25,093 nucleotides of DNA from JAHDCC01 sp964551835 (lineage in GTDB: Bacteria; Actinomycetota; Acidimicrobiia; Acidimicrobiales; SZUA-35), in the NCBI GenBank assembly GCA_964551835.1, contig CAZKEM010000061.1, positions 1 to 25,093 of the forward strand, written 5' to 3'. Positions 22,911-25,093 of the stretch are shown one piece after another. Each line of letters starts with the position of its first letter. Positions within the stretch are counted from its first letter, which is position 1. The notes under the pieces were generated by a model. That model was not told the DNA's origin, searched no databases, and saw only the letters and a program-made list of their open reading frames with translations. Both the position numbers and the translations under genes were made by a program.

Positions 22911-23582
22911 TTACGGCGACAGTCGAAATTTCTCCCAGCGTCCAACACCTATCTGACGGTAGACGATCCGGTCGTGAAGGCGGTTACGGCGACCCTGCCA
23001 AAACTCAATCGATGTGGGCGAAATCCTCCACCCACCCCAATGGCTTGGCCTTGGCACCTTCCCCGGGTAGAGGTCGTCGAAGTGTCTGTAACGCTTTTCT
23101 AGTTCCTCATATGAGTCTAGTTGTTCGCTCTGCATCGAGGCCCAGGCGCCGATCTGCGAGCCTCGTTCGCGCAACGACCAATAGTGATCAGATTCGGATG
23201 AGGTCGTCTTGGCAACACGTCCAGCGATATTGACTTGGCGGCCCAGTCCATGCCAAGGAAAAGTTGCGGCGACCGCACCCGATGCCGTCAACTCTTCGGA
23301 CTTACGGCTCCGATAGTTGGTGTAAAACTCGAACCCCTTTCGGCCGAAACCTTTGCATAGAACCGTACGGGTGGACGGTTGTGCGGGCAACATGTTCTGT
23401 GCCGGAGCGACCGACGCTAATACCATCGCATTGGGCTCTGCAATACCTGCGGCGGTCGCAACTTGTAACCACTCGGCCCACAACCCAAACGGTTCGGATG
23501 GGAGGACGCCGTCATTAATACCAGCAGCCGAATACTCTTCACGCATCGCTGCAAGATCTACCGAACCTGACTTTGAACCCAC
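22911..23582 (-). CDS. pdxH: pyridoxamine 5'-phosphate oxidase
   Basis: 223 aa, GTG start with AAGGG upstream. MREEYSAAG at the start, then EPNAMVLASV, STRTVLCKGFGRKGFEFYTNYRSRKS, VAATFPWH, VNIAGRVAKT, the C-terminal block WGGWRISPTSIEFWQGRRNRLHDR and RWEKFRLSP. These are the substrate- and FMN-binding motifs of PdxH in order, so this is the real enzyme, unlike the PNPOx-like protein at 11711-12307. It makes pyridoxal 5'-phosphate from PNP or PMP with O2. It ends 16 bp from the convergent ccdA-like gene. Confidence 0.95.
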   Translation of the reverse strand: MGSKSGSVDLAAMREEYSAAGINDGVLPSEPFGLWAEWLQVATAAGIAEPNAMVLASVAPAQNMLPAQPSTRTVLCKGFGRKGFEFYTNYRSRKSEELTASGAVAATFPWHGLGRQVNIAGRVAKTTSSESDHYWSLRERGSQIGAWASMQSEQLDSYEELEKRYRHFDDLYPGKVPRPSHWGGWRISPTSIEFWQGRRNRLHDRIVYRQIGVGRWEKFRLSP

Positions 23583-23758
23583 GGTACAACCCTTCGTTTC
23601 TGTCCAGGACTCCGTCCGAACCAGACGGATCTGACTATCTTAGCTTTCGGCCTCAGCTGCAAGCGAACGCTCCATGCTAGAAGATGGCAGCTAGACCCAA
23701 CACATGGTCCGATCCATCGATGCCGTCGAGCAACGGCAACTAACGCTAAACGTTGCGG

Positions 23759-25093
23759 TCACTTACCGTCTTGTCGGTCCCAGGAATCAAGCAGGCCCAC
23801 AAGGGCTGATTCGGAACGTTCGAATAGCTCCCCGACGACATCTGTTGCGGTCCGATTTTTTGTATCGATCGTCGTCGGCTGGAGCCTGTCTGCGTTATGC
23901 GGTTGCAGGACCGAAATCTCTGCTTTGTTTCTCAGGAGATCAATCGTGACAGTCAGTAACTCGACCTCTTGGCCACTGCGTCTAACTTTTAAGGCGGCCC
24001 GCCATTTTGGGTTCGGGTGGTCGGGTGACGTGACGTGACCGGCTAGACCAATGCCCTCTCGGAAGCGTTCGAGCTGGTTAAGTATCTCGGTAGTGAATTC
24101 TGCGACTCGGCGGCCCTGGTCGCTACGGGCTTGGCGATTGTGGGTGCGTCGCTGAGCGATATTCGAGATCACACCTCCTACGACATCCTCGGACTTGGTC
24201 ACATCCAACACTTCAGGCCGCAACGCAGCGAACGGTATAGCCCAGCGGTTCTCACCAAATGCTGCGACCCGGTCGCCTGAATAGAAGACAAAACCTCGAT
24301 GATACGAGGATGGATGGAGCTTCCGGAACTGGTCGATTCCGCTAAAGTCATCGCTGGTCACGTTCTCAGATGCCTTGACTTCGATGCAGATGACTCGCCC
24401 ATCTCGAAGTTCGGCAACGAGGTCAACTTCTTTCATGGCGCTGTCGCGCCAGTGATAGAGCTTTGGAATTTCCATGCCCCATTCGGCCTGAGCTAAAATC
24501 TCATTGACTAGAAACGTCTCAACGAGCCGACCTCTATCCTGATCTGAGTTGACCGGATCTAGTCGCCCTAACGTCGTTGCAATACCAGAGTCGAAGAAGT
24601 GGACCTTGGCTCGACTTATCTCGGACTTATCCTTCGATTTTTTCCAACCGGGTAGTCGATGAATCAGGAGGGCTTCTTCGAGGTGAGCGAGGTATTCATC
24701 GACGGTTGGGCGACTAATTTCGAGCGCTTTGGAGAACTTAGAAACATTGACTGGGGTGGAAGTTCGCCCCGCCAGAAACCTAGTCAACGAATTGATGTTT
24801 CGAGCGTTCCGACTCTCAAATATTTTGAGGTTGGTCACGTCGGAAACGTAGCGGTCCGCTCTGTCCTGTTGGTCAGCTTCGTCTCGTTTGATCCAACCAG
24901 GAAGACCTGATTGAGACACGAGTCGAACCAGCTCTGACCTACCGAGGGATGGACCGATCACAAGCGATTCGGGTTTGACCTCGAAGAGCGCATCGAGCAA
25001 GTTGAACGGAGACCCCGCAATCTCCGAGATAGTCATGGGCCGTAGGACAAGCGGGCTGCCGACCCTACCTGCAAAGGGGTCGCTGCCATCAAG
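23759..25093 (-). CDS. AAA_14/DUF4143 family ATPase, N-terminus outside window
   Basis: The frame is open to the right edge; before the internal ATG at 25036 it reads DPFAGRVGSPLVLRPM, which continues the family and shows that the start is beyond the window. The visible part has the region after the AAA_14 ATPase (ISEIAGSPFNLLDAL), then DUF4143: a helical domain (SRPTVDEYLAHLEEALLIHRLPGW), FDSGIATTLG, VETFLVNEIL, and the PD-(D/E)xK-like core EVDLVAELRDGRVICIEVKAS. The last 150 residues (from EVLDVTKSEDVVG) are an extension I do not recognise. Family members are common, of unclear function; nuclease-like fold may be inactive. The stretch 23583-23758 shows no gene. Confidence 0.88.
   Translation of the reverse strand, partial: LDGSDPFAGRVGSPLVLRPMTISEIAGSPFNLLDALFEVKPESLVIGPSLGRSELVRLVSQSGLPGWIKRDEADQQDRADRYVSDVTNLKIFESRNARNINSLTRFLAGRTSTPVNVSKFSKALEISRPTVDEYLAHLEEALLIHRLPGWKKSKDKSEISRAKVHFFDSGIATTLGRLDPVNSDQDRGRLVETFLVNEILAQAEWGMEIPKLYHWRDSAMKEVDLVAELRDGRVICIEVKASENVTSDDFSGIDQFRKLHPSSYHRGFVFYSGDRVAAFGENRWAIPFAALRPEVLDVTKSEDVVGGVISNIAQRRTHNRQARSDQGRRVAEFTTEILNQLERFREGIGLAGHVTSPDHPNPKWRAALKVRRSGQEVELLTVTIDLLRNKAEISVLQPHNADRLQPTTIDTKNRTATDVVGELFERSESALVGLLDSWDRQDGK

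Noticed and set aside
1..25093. tRNA, rRNA, CRISPR arrays, insertion sequences or prophage modules
   Set aside because: None found by eye: no cloverleaf pattern in the gaps, no regularly spaced repeats, no transposase or integrase motifs.

Overview
The window looks like chromosomal DNA from an actinobacterium (Actinomycetota), most probably Acidimicrobiia. Three observations support this: a WhiB7-like regulator with an AT-hook, a DesA-type acyl-ACP desaturase, and several genes with a TANNNT -10 box exactly 6 nt before the start codon, as expected for leaderless mRNAs. GC looks moderate (about half). The class-level placement is inference from gene content, not from a marker phylogeny.

Layout. 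1-1.5 kb (+): three unrecognised genes, at least two with broken reading frames; one has a TY-Chap/YbjN-like C-terminus. 1.66-3.95 kb: an ArsR-SRPBCC pair (-) diverges from a quinone oxidoreductase-DsrE pair (+), with a two-site palindromic operator over the shared promoter. 4.0-8.4 kb (-): a cluster of a small secreted protein, a large lipoprotein, an ABC ATPase, an FtsX/MacB-like permease and a small trailing protein; this is the best candidate for an undescribed system. 8.6-9.6 kb (-): a class V aminotransferase missing its middle and carrying a hydrophobic tail. 9.66-11.5 kb: an alpha/beta hydrolase broken by a homopolymer frameshift, divergent from an XRE regulator. 11.7-13.9 kb: a flavin-reductase-like PNPOx protein (-), an SH3-like small protein (+) and a glutaminyl cyclase lipoprotein (+).

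13.9-19.7 kb is mainly housekeeping: acyl-ACP desaturase and ATP-dependent DNA ligase (divergent), an FMN-dependent alpha-hydroxy-acid dehydrogenase, an anti-sigma-like ATPase-fold protein, dUTPase with a coupled 33-aa membrane peptide, oligoribonuclease and an acyl-ACP thioesterase. 19.8-20.65 kb holds a whiB7-like gene behind a 76-codon upstream ORF and an intrinsic terminator, the arrangement expected for ribosome-mediated attenuation. 20.66-23.6 kb: NADPH-dependent FMN reductase (-), a TlpA-CcdA thiol-redox pair (+) and PdxH (-). From 23.76 kb to the right edge a DUF4143/AAA_14 protein (-) enters from outside the window.

Three genes carry lesions (hydrolase frameshift, aminotransferase deletion, left-edge locus). 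These could be real decay or, for the hydrolase, an assembly error in a homopolymer.
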